A stretch of DNA of 64,000 nt from Streptomyces sp. P3 (GTDB taxonomy: Bacteria; Actinomycetota; Actinomycetes; Streptomycetales; Streptomycetaceae). The stretch is from assembly GCF_003032475.1 (NCBI RefSeq), contig NZ_CP028369.1:2914001-2978000 (forward strand), read 5' to 3'. Below the pieces are notes generated by a model, which did not search any database, was not told the origin of the DNA, and saw only the letters and a program-made list of their open reading frames with translations. The position numbers and the translations under genes were made by a program. Below are positions 63,653 to 64,000 of the stretch, piece after piece. Every line of letters begins with the position of its first letter. The stretch's first letter is position 1.

Positions 63653-64000
63653 CTAGGAGCAGCCCACCTCGTCGCCGCGTAGGACGGTGAACTCCGCGTG
63701 CTCCGGGTCGGTGGCCCGGACCGTGCGCACGCCCCGGAAGTCCGCCCCGGCGGTCACCTTCAGCGTCGGCCCGAGCCCCTTGACGGCCCGCAGCTCACTG
63801 TGCGGCAGGGCGGTCGCGAGGGACTTCGCGGAGCGGTCCCAGCGCGGGTCGTAGGCGACGACCGTGCGCCGGACGGTCGGGTCGGCCGCGCTCACCGGCT
63901 GCCCGGTCGTGCGGAAGCCCGTCGCCGCGAGCGCCGCGTCCACCCGCCTGCCGAGTCCCGTGGTGCGCGTGCCGTTCTCCACCTGGACGCGGACCTGCTG
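63653..64000 (-). CDS. LytR_C-domain protein (partial)
   Basis: The C-terminal 115 residues of a gene that runs off the window edge. The visible part begins QQVRVQVENGTRTTGLGRRV, the standard opening of a LytR C-terminal domain, followed by AALAATGFRTTG and TVVAYDPRWDRSAKSLATAL. LytR_C domains occur at the end of LCP proteins or alone after a membrane anchor; which applies cannot be seen. The stop is TAG. Confidence 0.8.
   Translation of the reverse strand, partial: QQVRVQVENGTRTTGLGRRVDAALAATGFRTTGQPVSAADPTVRRTVVAYDPRWDRSAKSLATALPHSELRAVKGLGPTLKVTAGADFRGVRTVRATDPEHAEFTVLRGDEVGCS

Overview
The window is a contiguous chromosomal segment of a Streptomyces. Evidence: very high GC with strong G/C third-position bias, GTG starts and GTGA/ATGA gene junctions, a tRNA-Leu with anticodon TAA that is recognisably bldA, two resuscitation-promoting factors beside enolase and DivIC, and a gene order that I recognise (from memory, not from a search) as matching the S. 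coelicolor core chromosome around eno and bldA. There is no plasmid, phage or biosynthetic cluster. I see no in-frame TTA (bldA-dependent) codon in any gene called here.

Layout. 1-10.6 kb: a secreted DUF1906 protein, a SurA-like lipoprotein, MazG, a CYP107-type P450, rpfC, a c-di-AMP (ydaO-type) riboswitch driving rpfA, eno, divIC, a DUF501 protein and a Ppx/GppA phosphatase (cell wall, germination and central metabolism). 10.6-17.5 kb: NADH dehydrogenase II behind a Rex-type operator, a cyclopropane-fatty-acid synthase, and a FtsX-type ABC exporter. 17.9-32.4 kb: bldA, 4-hydroxybenzoate hydroxylase, membrane and small proteins, a thiolase, an SGNH hydrolase, cystathionine beta-synthase, a GNAT enzyme, an RpiR regulator and a four-gene Roadblock/LC7 operon. 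32.8-38.4 kb: a histidine-utilisation operon (hutU, an M20 amidohydrolase, hutF, hutI). 39.3-42.0 kb: an EamA transporter and a SigB-like sigma factor divergent from an anti-anti-sigma and an anti-sigma kinase gene. 42.1-43.7 kb: a T-box leader in front of a second seryl-tRNA synthetase gene that is broken by one in-frame amber codon. 43.9-48.2 kb: a four-gene cassette of secreted and sortase-signal proteins. 48.2-59.8 kb: a POT peptide transporter, an OmpR/HK two-component pair, GtrA, purK-purE-dipeptidase, a VOC protein, a UDP-glucose-type dehydrogenase and an acyl-CoA dehydrogenase, with fragments of duplicated genes between them. 59.8-61.0 kb: a small island bounded by a 57-nt direct repeat of the acyl-CoA dehydrogenase 3' end, carrying a gene whose product looks like a double histone fold. 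61.0-64 kb: a thioesterase, a LytR-CpsA-Psr protein, a 16-cysteine copper-storage-like protein and a truncated LytR_C protein.

The strongest candidates for something undescribed are the histone-fold doublet on its repeat-bounded island and the T-box/amber seryl-tRNA synthetase locus. Next come the orphan Roadblock array, the sortase-anchored surface cassette and a motif shared between the RpiR and hutU promoters. All structural comparisons were made by eye; no database search was run.
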